Below are positions 42,517-52,012 of a stretch of DNA of 54,021 nucleotides, one piece after another; position 1 is the stretch's first letter, and each line of letters begins with the position of its first letter. The translations under genes and the position numbers were made by a program. Origin of the DNA: Ardenticatenaceae bacterium (lineage in GTDB: Bacteria > Chloroflexota > Anaerolineae > Promineifilales > Promineifilaceae); contig JASJCR010000034.1 of assembly GCA_030065875.1 (NCBI GenBank), positions 1-54,021 on the forward strand, given 5' to 3'. A model generated the notes under the pieces. It searched no databases. It worked only from the letters and a program-made list of their open reading frames with translations, and was not told the DNA's origin.

Positions 42517-44700
42517 ATGATGCCCATCTCAATCGATCAACTGCAAACAGGATTTATTCACGTGGATGACGACTGCTTGGTAAAGTATGCGGCCGATTAC
42601 ATCGGTCTAAACCACACGATTCCCCTTATTGTGCGCCGCAGCGACGGCCGGTACGCGGTGTTTTTTCTCGCTCACCTGCTTGAAATGCTGCAAAAAGAGT
42701 TTGGAGCCCCTTTTAGCAATGAGGTATTGTGGTCGCCGCTTGGTGATTATCCCGCTTTTCTCGATCGTTATGCCGTTCAGCATGTCGATCTCGATACCGA
42801 AATGACCTTTATGCAGGTAAAGAGAACGCTTGGCGTTGATTTTCACCATCCGTTGAAGTTGGTGGTTGTGCTAGATGGCGAAAGACCAGTTGGTTTTATC
42901 GACCCGCTGAATCTAGTTCGCAGCGATGACGATCTGCCGGCCGTGGATTATGGCCTGATCCCGGCGGTTGAAGAGGCGACGACTGGTGGAGAAGAAAGCG
43001 GCGGCATAATACCTGAACCTGAGCCTAAACCCAGAGCTTCAGATACGGCGGGCGGACTAGAAACCCTCAAACCCGTCATTATCGAACCCAGGCTCATCAA
43101 TGTTGAACTCATCGATTCGAGCTTTAATCATGTCGACCCGGCCAAAGAAGCGCTCGAAATCAGTGATGAATATTTTCTGACTCTCTACATCGATAAGGTA
43201 GTCGGAAAACATTCGATTCCGGTTGCCGGAGGTGAGATACCCGGCGAATTTTTTGACGCTGAATTTATCACGGCCACCGTTCGGATGGAAAGCAATGATT
43301 TTGATATCGATATCAAGGAACAAAAGTTGGAAATCCCTCGCACGGGCAGGTCGACAGATTTAAATTTTACAATAATCCCACGCCACGAAGGTTTGGGTCT
43401 GATCACAATAATATTCCTGAAAGATGGCGCTTTCATGCAGGTCTCCACCGTCAAGCTCCACGTGGGAGTAATGCCCGGCGCGGCCGCAGGGAATGTCGTG
43501 GAAACGATGGGTGTCGAAATTAAGAACGCGGCCGGTCTGCAGCCCCGCGACGTCAACATCACCATTGTCGATGCCGTGGGTGGATTCCAGTTTATACTTT
43601 CCGGTTCCGTGACCGCCTTTGGCCATCTGCCCTTTACCAAGGCGGCTCTCCATGCCATGATTGCCCAGGTGCGGCAGAAGCTCAAAGACATTGTTTTCTT
43701 TGCCCCGACCGGTGAGCGCGTTTATCAAACCCGGATCGATATCCCGGCCGGCATTAGCAAACAAACCCTGCCGATTCTGGCCAACGCCGGTTACGATCTC
43801 TTCCACAAGCTTTTTATCTACAACATGGATGAGACAACCAAGCGCATGGGGCAGGCGCTTAAGGAACTGGCCAAAACCACCAAGCTCAATCTGCAGATCG
43901 TCAGCCGCGATTTTACGATGCCGTGGGGTTTGCTTTACGTGGGGGATAATCCGGACGAGCCGGAGCCGGAGATGTTTTTGGGCCTCAAACACGTCATCGA
44001 ACATATTCCTCTGCAGTTTAATATGCGCGTGCTGGATCCATATGTCGAAACCAAAGACGGGTTAACGATCGCCCTAAACGTCAACAAGGATATTGATGCC
44101 CAGATGGGGCAGCCGCTCATCGGCCGGCAGCTTGATTTTTGGCAGAAGCTGGCCGGAGATGGAGAAACCATCAAATTTGACGTGCGGGAAAACATCCTAC
44201 AGGTTATGAAAAAAATGAACGATGGGGAAACCCACGACGACCTAATTTATTTTTACTGCCACGCCCTCTCGTTTGACATCAGCGAAACCGCCTCAGGTGG
44301 TCCGGATAATTCAAAGCTGGTTCTTACTGGCCATCAGGAACTGACCCTCTCTCGTATGCAGCGGGCCGACAACCCCTTTCCAGGTCACCCGCTGGTGTTT
44401 TTAAACGCCTGCGAATCGGCCGAGCTGTCGCCCCAGTTCTATCACGGGTTTGTACCATATTTTATGAGCAAAGGGGCGCGCGGCGTGATCGGCACGGAGG
44501 TTGAGACTCCCGCCCTGTTTGCCGAGGAGTTTGCTTATCGCTTCTTCAAACGCTTTTTAGCGGCCGACATCACCCTTGGAGAGCTTTTTCTTGATTTGCG
44601 TCGAAAATTCTTTTTCGAGCATAACAACATCATGGGGCTGCTGTATGCGCTCTATGTCGACGGCGATACCCGCGTCACGGCCCCCGTTATTGATGATTGA
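42517..44700 (+). CDS. CHAT-domain (caspase-like) protein with CBS-like N-terminus
   Basis: A 727-residue multidomain protein. Residues about 5-135 look like a degenerate CBS pair (VDLDTEMTFMQVKRTL and LVVVLDGERPVGFIDPLNL). A Pro/Glu linker (150-180) leads to a beta-rich domain (about 190-320). Residues about 430-720 form a CHAT domain, a caspase-fold protease, with the dyad His582 (FYCHA) and Cys632 (LNACES) both present. No signal peptide. CHAT proteases are usually activated by a sensor and cut a partner in defence or cell-death systems; no obvious sensor or gasdermin is adjacent. GGAGG (42510-42514) precedes the two ATGs. The upstream gene encodes a serine hydrolase. Confidence 0.82.
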   Translation: MMPISIDQLQTGFIHVDDDCLVKYAADYIGLNHTIPLIVRRSDGRYAVFFLAHLLEMLQKEFGAPFSNEVLWSPLGDYPAFLDRYAVQHVDLDTEMTFMQVKRTLGVDFHHPLKLVVVLDGERPVGFIDPLNLVRSDDDLPAVDYGLIPAVEEATTGGEESGGIIPEPEPKPRASDTAGGLETLKPVIIEPRLINVELIDSSFNHVDPAKEALEISDEYFLTLYIDKVVGKHSIPVAGGEIPGEFFDAEFITATVRMESNDFDIDIKEQKLEIPRTGRSTDLNFTIIPRHEGLGLITIIFLKDGAFMQVSTVKLHVGVMPGAAAGNVVETMGVEIKNAAGLQPRDVNITIVDAVGGFQFILSGSVTAFGHLPFTKAALHAMIAQVRQKLKDIVFFAPTGERVYQTRIDIPAGISKQTLPILANAGYDLFHKLFIYNMDETTKRMGQALKELAKTTKLNLQIVSRDFTMPWGLLYVGDNPDEPEPEMFLGLKHVIEHIPLQFNMRVLDPYVETKDGLTIALNVNKDIDAQMGQPLIGRQLDFWQKLAGDGETIKFDVRENILQVMKKMNDGETHDDLIYFYCHALSFDISETASGGPDNSKLVLTGHQELTLSRMQRADNPFPGHPLVFLNACESAELSPQFYHGFVPYFMSKGARGVIGTEVETPALFAEEFAYRFFKRFLAADITLGELFLDLRRKFFFEHNNIMGLLYALYVDGDTRVTAPVIDD

Positions 44701-44714
44701 TCGGTCGAAAGGTT

Positions 44715-44784
44715 GTCATTCCCACCGAAGCGGTAATCGATTAATTTGCCACCGATGGATCCCCGCCTGCGCGGGGATGACGAT
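44715..44784. repeat. GTCATTCCC palindromic dispersed element, copy C
   Basis: The first hairpin is degenerate (CCACCGAAGCGG), the second (ATCCCCGCCTGCGCGGGGAT) perfect. Very close to copy A over its right half. Confidence 0.85.
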
Positions 44785-44819
44785 AACAAAAAAACCTCAG
44801 GGCGAGGCGAGCCTCGCCC

Positions 44820-44846
44820 TTCTCCGGTCTCTGGTCTCTAGTCTCA
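44820..44846. repeat. Short heptad tract at a gene end
   Basis: CTCCGGT, CTCTGGT, CTCTAGT, CTCAATT: four 7-bp units running into the stop codon of the reverse-strand FAD oxidoreductase gene. Confidence 0.75.
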
Positions 44847-45926
44847 ATTGGCTTTGACTTCTTCGTACGTCACCGCATTATTGCGTTTGGGCACCGTACC
44901 AACCCGTTTGGGAGCCTTGCCGGTGATCGCTTTGACCGCCTTGATCACGTGATCGTGGGTGGTAGAGATAAACAGCTTAAAGCGGTGGAGTTGGGTGCCG
45001 CCAGCGGCCGTGCCGACCACATACAAATTGGGTACGTTGGTTTCCATCGTGTCGGGGTTAAATTGCGGCGCCTGCTCTTCGCCTAATAAGTTGACCCCCG
45101 CTTTTTCAAAAAGGGACATATCGGCCGTGAAGCCGGTGGCCAAATAGACAAAATCGGTTTCATGCCGAATGATCTGACCGTTGGGATTTACCCCATCCTG
45201 GGTTGAGGCCAAAATGGTGTGGGTTGGTGTAATTTCCACCGGCAGCGTGCTGTTGAGAAATTTGATTTCCCCTTTGCGCAGCCGATCGCCAATATCCATG
45301 CTCAAATGAGGCTTAATCCGCTCAAAGTTGAGTTCCGGCCGCCGATAGCTCAGCGTCACATCCACACCGGCCCGCCAGCAGCGCAGCGCGGCTTCCATGG
45401 CCGAATTTTTCCCCCCGACAATCAACAGCCGGGTTCTAAAATAAGGATGTGGTCCTTTAAAGTAGTGGGTGACGTGGGGAAGATCTTCTCCGGGAATGTG
45501 GAGCAATCTTGGACCGGCCATCCCCCCGGTTGACAGGATCACGTGATCGGCCCGGTAGCTTGTGGGACCGGTGCGGAGTTTGGTGTGAACGGTGAACCCG
45601 TCATGTTCCCGAACAATTTGGGTAACCGGTTCGTAGACGTGGACGTTCAGGTCATACATTTCGACCAGCATCCGCAAATAGGCGAGATACGCTTCACCGG
45701 TAACTCCCTGCTGGTCGAGGGCCTGAAACGGAATTCCGGCCAGAGCCACATGTTCAGGGGTGCTAAAAAAGCGGGTTTCCGGGGCCCACTTGAGAAATTC
45801 ACTGCCAACCTGGGTTGCTTCAAACAGGGTGTAATCGACCCCCTGTCTTTCCAGGGCGATCGCTGTTTCAATGCCCAACGGCCCCGCCCCGATAATAGCC
45901 ACGTGGGTGTAATTTTGTTCGCTCAT
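44844..45926 (-). CDS. FAD-dependent oxidoreductase, YpdA-like
   Basis: A 360-residue flavoprotein with two dinucleotide motifs: GAGPLGIE near the N-terminus for FAD and VGGKNSAMEAALR (about 177-189) for NAD(P)H. The layout (TPEHVALAGIPF, ATGFTADMSLFEKAGV, NLYVVGTAAGG) matches YpdA, the putative disulfide reductase for bacillithiol, and related proteins; it lacks the CxxC of thioredoxin reductase. Role in low-molecular-weight thiol recycling is an inference. The frame extends upstream by 11 codons without ATG; the start at 45926 is chosen as the first ATG before the FAD motif. Its stop lies in a heptad tract. Confidence 0.87.
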   Translation of the reverse strand: MSEQNYTHVAIIGAGPLGIETAIALERQGVDYTLFEATQVGSEFLKWAPETRFFSTPEHVALAGIPFQALDQQGVTGEAYLAYLRMLVEMYDLNVHVYEPVTQIVREHDGFTVHTKLRTGPTSYRADHVILSTGGMAGPRLLHIPGEDLPHVTHYFKGPHPYFRTRLLIVGGKNSAMEAALRCWRAGVDVTLSYRRPELNFERIKPHLSMDIGDRLRKGEIKFLNSTLPVEITPTHTILASTQDGVNPNGQIIRHETDFVYLATGFTADMSLFEKAGVNLLGEEQAPQFNPDTMETNVPNLYVVGTAAGGTQLHRFKLFISTTHDHVIKAVKAITGKAPKRVGTVPKRNNAVTYEEVKAN

Positions 45927-46019
45927 ACTTGTGAATTTTAACACAAATACGCTTAACAAATGGTAGGATTGGCGAGGAGACCAGTGAAGTTGCCTCCGAT
46001 CACCTCGCCGGTGGTTTGA

Positions 46020-49000
46020 TTACATCACCCGACCCCGTCCCCCCGGCAGCCGCCGTTTCTTGGGAGCTGGGGCGCTTTCCGGCATGTCGATGCCGGTTCC
46101 CTTCCACTCTTTGTTGCGAATTTTGCGGAACGCCGGGTGAATGCGTGGTTTTGGTTGACCGCCAACTTCAACCACCCCGGCATGGTTCATCAAATCTGAC
46201 CAGGCGTACCAGATCACTACCGGCATTTGCTGCACGTGACGGTTGTTGATGTGATTGTAGAGATCAAGCATGTAGCCGCTGATTTCTCCGTAAAAAACCG
46301 GGTCGATCGGATCGCGATTGGGTACCCCAATTTCAGTCGTCCATAGGGGCAAATTGGGGAAAGCTTCAGCAAAGGGGCCAATAAAATCGGATATCGGCCC
46401 AAAAATTTCCGCCCAGTCGAACGGGGCTCGCGTGCCCCAACGACCATACGGCTGCACGGCGATGGCGTCGATCGGCAGCTGCCCCCCGGCCGCTTGAGCT
46501 GCCTGCTGCAAATAGTTGACGGCCGTTTGATCACCGCTGACCACCCCACCAGACAAAATTTTGGCGTTTGGCACGGCGGCCCGGACGGCCGCGGCGGTCT
46601 TGACCAACAGCTTGCCATACTCCTCCGGGGGAATAAAGACCCCGTTCTCGCTGTCGGGCAAATCTTGTTTGTGCCACAGCTCAAACGCCAGCTTGTCCTG
46701 ATACCGCTTGTAGTGTGCGGCAATTTGACCGCTGATTTGGGCAAATTGATCGCTAAAATGATCCCATCCCAAATGATTGTTGGTCCACGGGGCGTTGGCC
46801 CACACCGTCTCCTGATTTAATACAATAATCGATCCGGTACCCATGCGATGGAAGTCGCGCACGGTTTCATCATATACCCCGAAGGCGGCTCGCAAATTGC
46901 GCTGGGCCGGGTCCGATTGGCCATCCACTTTGTAGGTGAACCGCACCCAATCCATCCCTTTGAAGGTTTGCTCGTTGTGCGGGTTGCTGTTGGGCAAAAT
47001 GGGGTCGATATTCATTCCCGGCTGGACCTGATGGACAACGGGCAAGCCTTCTGGTGGTGCGGCGGCGGCGGTTAAAACCCCGGCCCCGGCTACCGGCAAC
47101 CCTTCCTGAGGTTTATTTGACCGGTAAAAAACGGCCGAGATGATTGAATCACGCAGAAGCTTCCCTGGGCGACCGTAACGCATGCGCAGAGAAGTTTCAA
47201 CGCTGGGGAAAATCCATGGGTCATTGACCCGATAATCATCCCCCTGGCGGCCGACGACCAATACCCAATGTTGATCGTTGGGTGTGTAGGGGGATTTTGG
47301 CGTGTAATCAACCTGAACCGCCACCGGATGCCCAGCTTTCAGAGAATTATCGATGAAGTCAGTGATGTTCGGATTTGACTTGGCGACCATCCGGCCGTCA
47401 TAGATAATATCGCTGTACAGACGGGAAAGGGTATTCCAGGGAGTGACTTTGTGATCAAAAAATAGTGATTTGCGCACCATGCGATCGTTTAAGCCGGCCG
47501 GCAGCAAATTTTTGCCAAGCGCATTGGCGGTCATCGTCAGACAGGTTAAAAGACAGCCCCATTCCCCAATGGTTTGATCGGAGTTTGAATCCCCCAGGCG
47601 GATCCCTTTCCAGCGGGGATCGTTTTGCGAGAGGGGTGCGATCCGCCCCTGTGTACCCTGCGGCTCGGGAACGTGAATACGCACATAAAGAATATCTCCA
47701 AAGAACACGCCGCGTTCATCTTGCGGCCGAAAATCGGCCCAGTGAACGCCAGGAACCACCGGGGCTTTCATGTTGATAGAGATTTCCACTTCTTGCCCCG
47801 GATTGATCACCGGCAAGGGTGTCGAATGTTGATCGGCCATGGCCGCCCCACCGACAAAAGTGAGCTTGTAGCGGCCGGTCCAGGCCACATCGCCGTCATT
47901 TTTGACGCGCCATGTTTTTGTGAACGATTCGCCGCTTTCGATTTTGGTGTCGTCCGGGATGTTGACGTCAGCGATAAAGGCGGCGGAATTAACCCCTTCG
48001 GCCGGAGGTGGGGTGTCGACGGTGATGCGCACGTAAAAAATGTCGCCAAACTGATGACCTTCCGGAGCCATCATCCGCCAATCCCCATAAACGGTGCCTT
48101 CTTTGTCTAGCGGGGCGCGCATCGGGATAGAGACTTCGACGATTTGCCCAGGACGGGCGGACGGTACATTGACGGCCATCTTATCGCCCATCGGGTCACC
48201 ACCGATAAAGACGAGCTTGTACTGGTCATTCCAGGTAGATTTGCCGGTGTTTTTAAGGCGCCACGTTTTTGTAAAAGAAATGCCGGGCGTGATGAGTGTA
48301 TCGTCCGGAATCGAAACGTCGGCCACAAACATGGCGTTGCTGGTTTGAGTGGGTGGTGGTGGAGGCGGTTCTGCAGGGGTGGGCGGCCGGCTGGAAACAA
48401 CGGGCGGCGTGCGAATTTCCTCGATAATCGGGCCTCCGGTTGGCGGGGGGGTGACAGGCTCGGGCAGATTGGGCTCAACTTCAAAGCGCCACTCTAAAGA
48501 AAAACGGGTCACCGGTTCAATCAATTTTTGGGTTTGGTTACAGATGTTGGCCCATTCACCGCCTCCACCAAGATACCAGATGGCCGCTCCCATGATTTCC
48601 GGGTAGCGAGCATACAGCCGGTTGACTTCTTCAATGTGGGTCATGGCCACACCAGGATCGGGGTTCCGCCGGTAGGTCCACCCCCATTCAGAAATGATGA
48701 CGCGCGGTCGTTTGATGTTGTGCCGATCACAGGTGTCAAATAAATTCACAAACCGGCCGACGAGATCCCCCTCCAGCCGCCAGATATCGTTTCTTACATA
48801 GCTGTATTCGTGCAGGGCGATGCCAAGCTGATCGTGGTGCTCCGCGCACATCTCCAGGTATTCGAGGCTGCCGGGCAGCTCCCAGTGGGCCGGTTCCGGT
48901 TCTCCTGAAGACCAGGCATACATCATGACCTTGATATCTTCCTTGAGCGCGATTTTCCCAAACTCGACGCCAAATCTCCCCAACCATTCGCTGCGCCCCT

Positions 49001-49358
49001 TATCTACTTCATTAATCGGCTCAATCCAAACTTGATGCCGGTTAAATTCGGGAGGTAAGGTTTTTTCCATGTTTTTCCAATGCTTTAAGGCCGCCTTTTC
49101 GGGATTAATGAAGTAATCGGGGACGTCATAATCATAGTCATCCGGTTGACCAGCCCTAGAAAGTCGGAAACAGTAAACGTGGGGAGCGTTCTTATACTGC
49201 GTCGCTTCAAAAATATGTCCGTAATGATCGACAGATTTAATGACAAAGGGAATTCCGGCCGCATCGAGCTTTTTGTAATAATTACCGATACCGGTGTGGT
49301 TGCCGGCCGGACCAGCGTGAAATCCAATTTTGTTGAATGCGGTTATTTTACTCATCAA
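46020..49358 (-). CDS. Giant protein: two TIM-barrel glycosidase domains, two NBR1-Ig domains and a C39-like peptidase
   Basis: A 1,112-residue protein. Residues 1-300: clan GH-A barrel with acid/base Glu117 (IEPINEVD) and nucleophile Glu224 (ISEWGW). After a Pro-rich linker come two NBR1-Ig domains (about 342-448 and 459-563), each with the conserved Trp pattern (FTKTWRLKN.G...W). Residues about 575-747: C39-like peptidase with Cys602, His697 and Asp713. Residues about 800-1080: second GH-A-like barrel with the nucleophile-site Glu1009 (LWTTEIG), but where WNEP is expected the sequence is WHKQ, so the acid/base Glu is Lys897. No signal peptide is visible. Start ATG is preceded by AGGAGG. It lies 39 bp after the reverse-strand chitosanase-like gene. 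Confidence 0.82.
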   Translation of the reverse strand: MMSKITAFNKIGFHAGPAGNHTGIGNYYKKLDAAGIPFVIKSVDHYGHIFEATQYKNAPHVYCFRLSRAGQPDDYDYDVPDYFINPEKAALKHWKNMEKTLPPEFNRHQVWIEPINEVDKGRSEWLGRFGVEFGKIALKEDIKVMMYAWSSGEPEPAHWELPGSLEYLEMCAEHHDQLGIALHEYSYVRNDIWRLEGDLVGRFVNLFDTCDRHNIKRPRVIISEWGWTYRRNPDPGVAMTHIEEVNRLYARYPEIMGAAIWYLGGGGEWANICNQTQKLIEPVTRFSLEWRFEVEPNLPEPVTPPPTGGPIIEEIRTPPVVSSRPPTPAEPPPPPPTQTSNAMFVADVSIPDDTLITPGISFTKTWRLKNTGKSTWNDQYKLVFIGGDPMGDKMAVNVPSARPGQIVEVSIPMRAPLDKEGTVYGDWRMMAPEGHQFGDIFYVRITVDTPPPAEGVNSAAFIADVNIPDDTKIESGESFTKTWRVKNDGDVAWTGRYKLTFVGGAAMADQHSTPLPVINPGQEVEISINMKAPVVPGVHWADFRPQDERGVFFGDILYVRIHVPEPQGTQGRIAPLSQNDPRWKGIRLGDSNSDQTIGEWGCLLTCLTMTANALGKNLLPAGLNDRMVRKSLFFDHKVTPWNTLSRLYSDIIYDGRMVAKSNPNITDFIDNSLKAGHPVAVQVDYTPKSPYTPNDQHWVLVVGRQGDDYRVNDPWIFPSVETSLRMRYGRPGKLLRDSIISAVFYRSNKPQEGLPVAGAGVLTAAAAPPEGLPVVHQVQPGMNIDPILPNSNPHNEQTFKGMDWVRFTYKVDGQSDPAQRNLRAAFGVYDETVRDFHRMGTGSIIVLNQETVWANAPWTNNHLGWDHFSDQFAQISGQIAAHYKRYQDKLAFELWHKQDLPDSENGVFIPPEEYGKLLVKTAAAVRAAVPNAKILSGGVVSGDQTAVNYLQQAAQAAGGQLPIDAIAVQPYGRWGTRAPFDWAEIFGPISDFIGPFAEAFPNLPLWTTEIGVPNRDPIDPVFYGEISGYMLDLYNHINNRHVQQMPVVIWYAWSDLMNHAGVVEVGGQPKPRIHPAFRKIRNKEWKGTGIDMPESAPAPKKRRLPGGRGRVM

Positions 49359-49397
49359 TCCTCCTTGTAAATAGCTGTTGGTTAACTGCCAATCAGG

Positions 49398-50852
49398 TCA
49401 CAGCCCTTGAATTTGCAGGCCCCGCACGCGAAAATTTCCCTTTAATTGTAAATTGCCGCTGTTGAGCAATTGTTGCAGCTCCTGGGCCCGAAAGGTTGAG
49501 ATACGCAGCGCTCGTGCAGTTAATTGTAAAGACCTCTTTCTTTGGGGATCGGCCGTTTGAGCGGCTTCCGCTTCCCGTTTATCAGCCAGGCGATTGAGCA
49601 GCGCTTCCCGCTCGTTGAGGAAGGCGTGCAGCCACGCGGCCTCATCAATGGTAGAGGCGGCTGGCGGGGGGGAAAAGTTCTCGCTTGTCAGGCCGATTAA
49701 AAAGTTTGCCCCGCCTGTTCCATGCTGAATGCGGGTATCGTATAGACAGGCGAGCCCCAGCGGGGTTTGCAAACCGATTTCGGCCGCCTTGGTCACGGCC
49801 GGATTGTAAAAATGAGTGGCAAACAAATCATCTTGAGCGGCTTGCATGGCCGGTTCACTACCCGCCTGGCGCAGCAGGTTGTGGAACTCGGTGTCGTGGC
49901 GCAAGTTTGGATCGCGCTGCTGGACGCGATGTAAATAGTGAGCTTGCAGCGCTTGGGCGGCGGCAGATGAGCTATTTTTAATATAAAGGTTGAGGAGGAC
50001 GGCCAGGTTGCCCGATTGAAGCGTGGCTTGATGTTTGCCAAAGCTCACGATACCGGCATCATGGGTTTGAAGTGCGGCCGGGTCTCCACCAACGCGCCCA
50101 GATTCAAAGACCCCGGTAATATCCCAAATCACCTGGCGCCACTTCTGGGGATCGACGGCCGCTGGTTCCGGGATGATCGGCTGCGGTGCAATTTTGTAAG
50201 TTGGGGCCACAACACCGCCAAAAGGGGTGCCGGCCGCGGTGCGCAGCTGCCAAAAGGTGGTGGCAGACCCGGCCGCCGGCCCGGCGGTCAATTCAAGCGT
50301 AATATCCACCCGATCTCCGGGAATTACGGCCGGTAGGGGGACGTGTTTGAATTGGGGCTGGCCATCACCACCGAGAAAATACAGGTGATCGCCGGGTCGC
50401 CAAGAGGTGCCGCCGCTGTTTTCGAGCAGCACCGAAAGGGTAAACGGGCGGCCGCTTTCAACGGTGTTTTCGACAGAGGGTGAATCGATATGATAAGAAA
50501 CCATGCGGCCGTTTAGCGAGCCCCCGGGCGTGGTTTTAAACGAAACGATGAGCGGATCTCCCACAGGAGCACCGGTAGCATCCTGAAAGCGCCAGCAGCT
50601 GCTTTGAGAACCCACCGTAGAGGGAGCTGTCAGTTTTAACGTTACGGTGCCGGTTTCACCCGCTTTAACGGCCGGCAGCGGATGGGAAGCGAGGTCGGCG
50701 GTCACCGTGCCGCCACAATTGACCAGGAGGCAAGACTCCCAAACCTCGTTTCCCGAGTTAAATAACCGCCACATTTTTTTGAAGGGCGTGCCTGATTCAA
50801 GCAATCTGTCGGCCGAGATGGAAGCATCATCGATTAACTGAAAGTCAATCAT
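49398..50852 (-). CDS. NBR1-Ig protein with GH46 chitosanase-like domain
   Basis: A 484-residue protein. Two NBR1-Ig domains (about residues 2-106 and 117-222) precede a GH46-like chitosanase domain (about 235-430): the catalytic Glu250 in ITGVFESG, Asp265 in THDAGIVSFGKHQ, and YDTRIQHG (about 371-378) fit the family. GH46 enzymes cleave chitosan by inversion. No signal peptide. It is upstream of and on the same strand as the giant NBR1-Ig glycosidase/peptidase gene (39-bp gap), so the pair is probably co-transcribed. The GH46 assignment rests on short motifs; lysozyme-like muramidase activity is an alternative. Confidence 0.8.
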   Translation of the reverse strand: MIDFQLIDDASISADRLLESGTPFKKMWRLFNSGNEVWESCLLVNCGGTVTADLASHPLPAVKAGETGTVTLKLTAPSTVGSQSSCWRFQDATGAPVGDPLIVSFKTTPGGSLNGRMVSYHIDSPSVENTVESGRPFTLSVLLENSGGTSWRPGDHLYFLGGDGQPQFKHVPLPAVIPGDRVDITLELTAGPAAGSATTFWQLRTAAGTPFGGVVAPTYKIAPQPIIPEPAAVDPQKWRQVIWDITGVFESGRVGGDPAALQTHDAGIVSFGKHQATLQSGNLAVLLNLYIKNSSSAAAQALQAHYLHRVQQRDPNLRHDTEFHNLLRQAGSEPAMQAAQDDLFATHFYNPAVTKAAEIGLQTPLGLACLYDTRIQHGTGGANFLIGLTSENFSPPPAASTIDEAAWLHAFLNEREALLNRLADKREAEAAQTADPQRKRSLQLTARALRISTFRAQELQQLLNSGNLQLKGNFRVRGLQIQGL

Positions 50853-51052
50853 AGTATTGTTGGATTAAAAACGCTGTTGTGAGAATGGTTTACATGATAC
50901 CATAAAAGCGACCGGTGATGAGGTAGGTCCAAAAACGACCCGTCCCTCTGAGTATGCTTTGGTACTGTTGGCTCATTATGACATAATTACCAGGGATCTG
51001 GTGTAGCCCAATAGTACCGTTGCCCGAGACCCCGAATCTAAAATATCTTGAT
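50853..51052. other. Intergenic region, nothing distinct
   Basis: About 200 bp between divergent genes. I see no clear promoter pair or member of the repeat families. Confidence 0.4.
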
Positions 51053-51328
51053 ATGATGACGAATCTAGTTCTTTTTACCGGCACGATGTTAAGCGCCATT
51101 GTGGGGGCGGTAATCGGCATCGCTGTAGGAGCGATATGTTGGGGATTTATCGGTTCGATGCGGAAGCGTCATCGAGCGGCCGTTGACGAAGGATGGGCGC
51201 TCACTGATTTAATCCGGGGAGGATTATGGGGGGCGCTGCCGGGATTGGTTGCTGGTGGAATTTTGGGATTTCGCTGGTTGACCAGCTGGGTGATGGAAAT
51301 CGGCTATCAGCTCGCGCTTTTTATGTGA
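51053..51328 (+). CDS. Small two-helix membrane protein
   Basis: A 91-residue protein if started at the ATG at 51053 (another ATG at 51056; the frame is open further upstream from a TTG). Two hydrophobic segments (about residues 4-32 and 58-80) with Gly/Ala-rich faces flank a basic loop (SMRKRHRAAVDEGW). No family recognised. It overlaps the convergent HD-domain gene by 8 bp. The clean membrane-protein composition argues for a real gene, but there is no strong ribosome-binding site. Confidence 0.55.
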   Translation: MMTNLVLFTGTMLSAIVGAVIGIAVGAICWGFIGSMRKRHRAAVDEGWALTDLIRGGLWGALPGLVAGGILGFRWLTSWVMEIGYQLALFM

Positions 51329-51977
51329 CCTTTGTTACCGTTATTTCTTGGCGCAGTTGATCGAGAAAAGCGCGCATGAAGCGGGTGCGCTCGGCAGCTT
51401 CGGCTCGGCCGGCGGCCGTTTGCATCATGTCCGCCAGCTTAAACAACTTGACATAAAAGTGGTCAACCGAGTATTTTTTATCATCCAGCGGTCTGTTTTC
51501 CCCAAAAGGATCGTCAATTTGATAAACCTCCGCCCCAAAAGAGACGCCGGTCAGCAAACAACGGGCGATGCCGATGCTGCCCAGAGAGTCAAGGCGGTCG
51601 GCGTCCTGCACAACTTTAGCCTCGACTGTACGGGGTATGATTCCGGCCGAGAAGCTGTGGGCGGCAACAGCGTGCTGGATTCCTGGAATCAGCTCCGATG
51701 GATAGCCAGCAGCGTTTAAAAATTCCGATGCTTTCTCCGCAGCCATTTGCGAGGCCAACTTTCGCTGCGGGGAATTTTTGGGGACGATGACGCAGTCGTG
51801 CAGCCAGGCCGCTGGCAAAACAATGTCCAGGCGGCCGTTTTCCAGAAGGGCCAGCCGGTGGGCATTGGCCACCACCCGTTCTACGTGGGCCAGATCGTGG
51901 GCCAGATCGGCACCATCCAGCTGCTCGCTGATAAATTGTTTAAACTTTGGCTGCCATGCTTCTAAATTTATGGCCAT
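51321..51977 (-). CDS. HD-domain phosphohydrolase
   Basis: A 218-residue metal-dependent phosphohydrolase of the HD superfamily, YedJ-like. Metal ligands are His27-Asp28...His31 (AHDLAHVERV, with the first His of the fold here), His60-Asp61 (AAWLHDC) and Asp125/Asp127 (QDADRLDSLG). The length and the LDSLGSIGIAR motif match small stand-alone HD proteins that act on nucleotides; the substrate is unknown. It is convergent with the small membrane protein and preceded by dispersed repeats. Confidence 0.88.
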   Translation of the reverse strand: MAINLEAWQPKFKQFISEQLDGADLAHDLAHVERVVANAHRLALLENGRLDIVLPAAWLHDCVIVPKNSPQRKLASQMAAEKASEFLNAAGYPSELIPGIQHAVAAHSFSAGIIPRTVEAKVVQDADRLDSLGSIGIARCLLTGVSFGAEVYQIDDPFGENRPLDDKKYSVDHFYVKLFKLADMMQTAAGRAEAAERTRFMRAFLDQLRQEITVTKVT

Positions 51978-52012
51978 AGTGTATTGTTAAGTTTGAAAGT
52001 TGGTTAATACCT

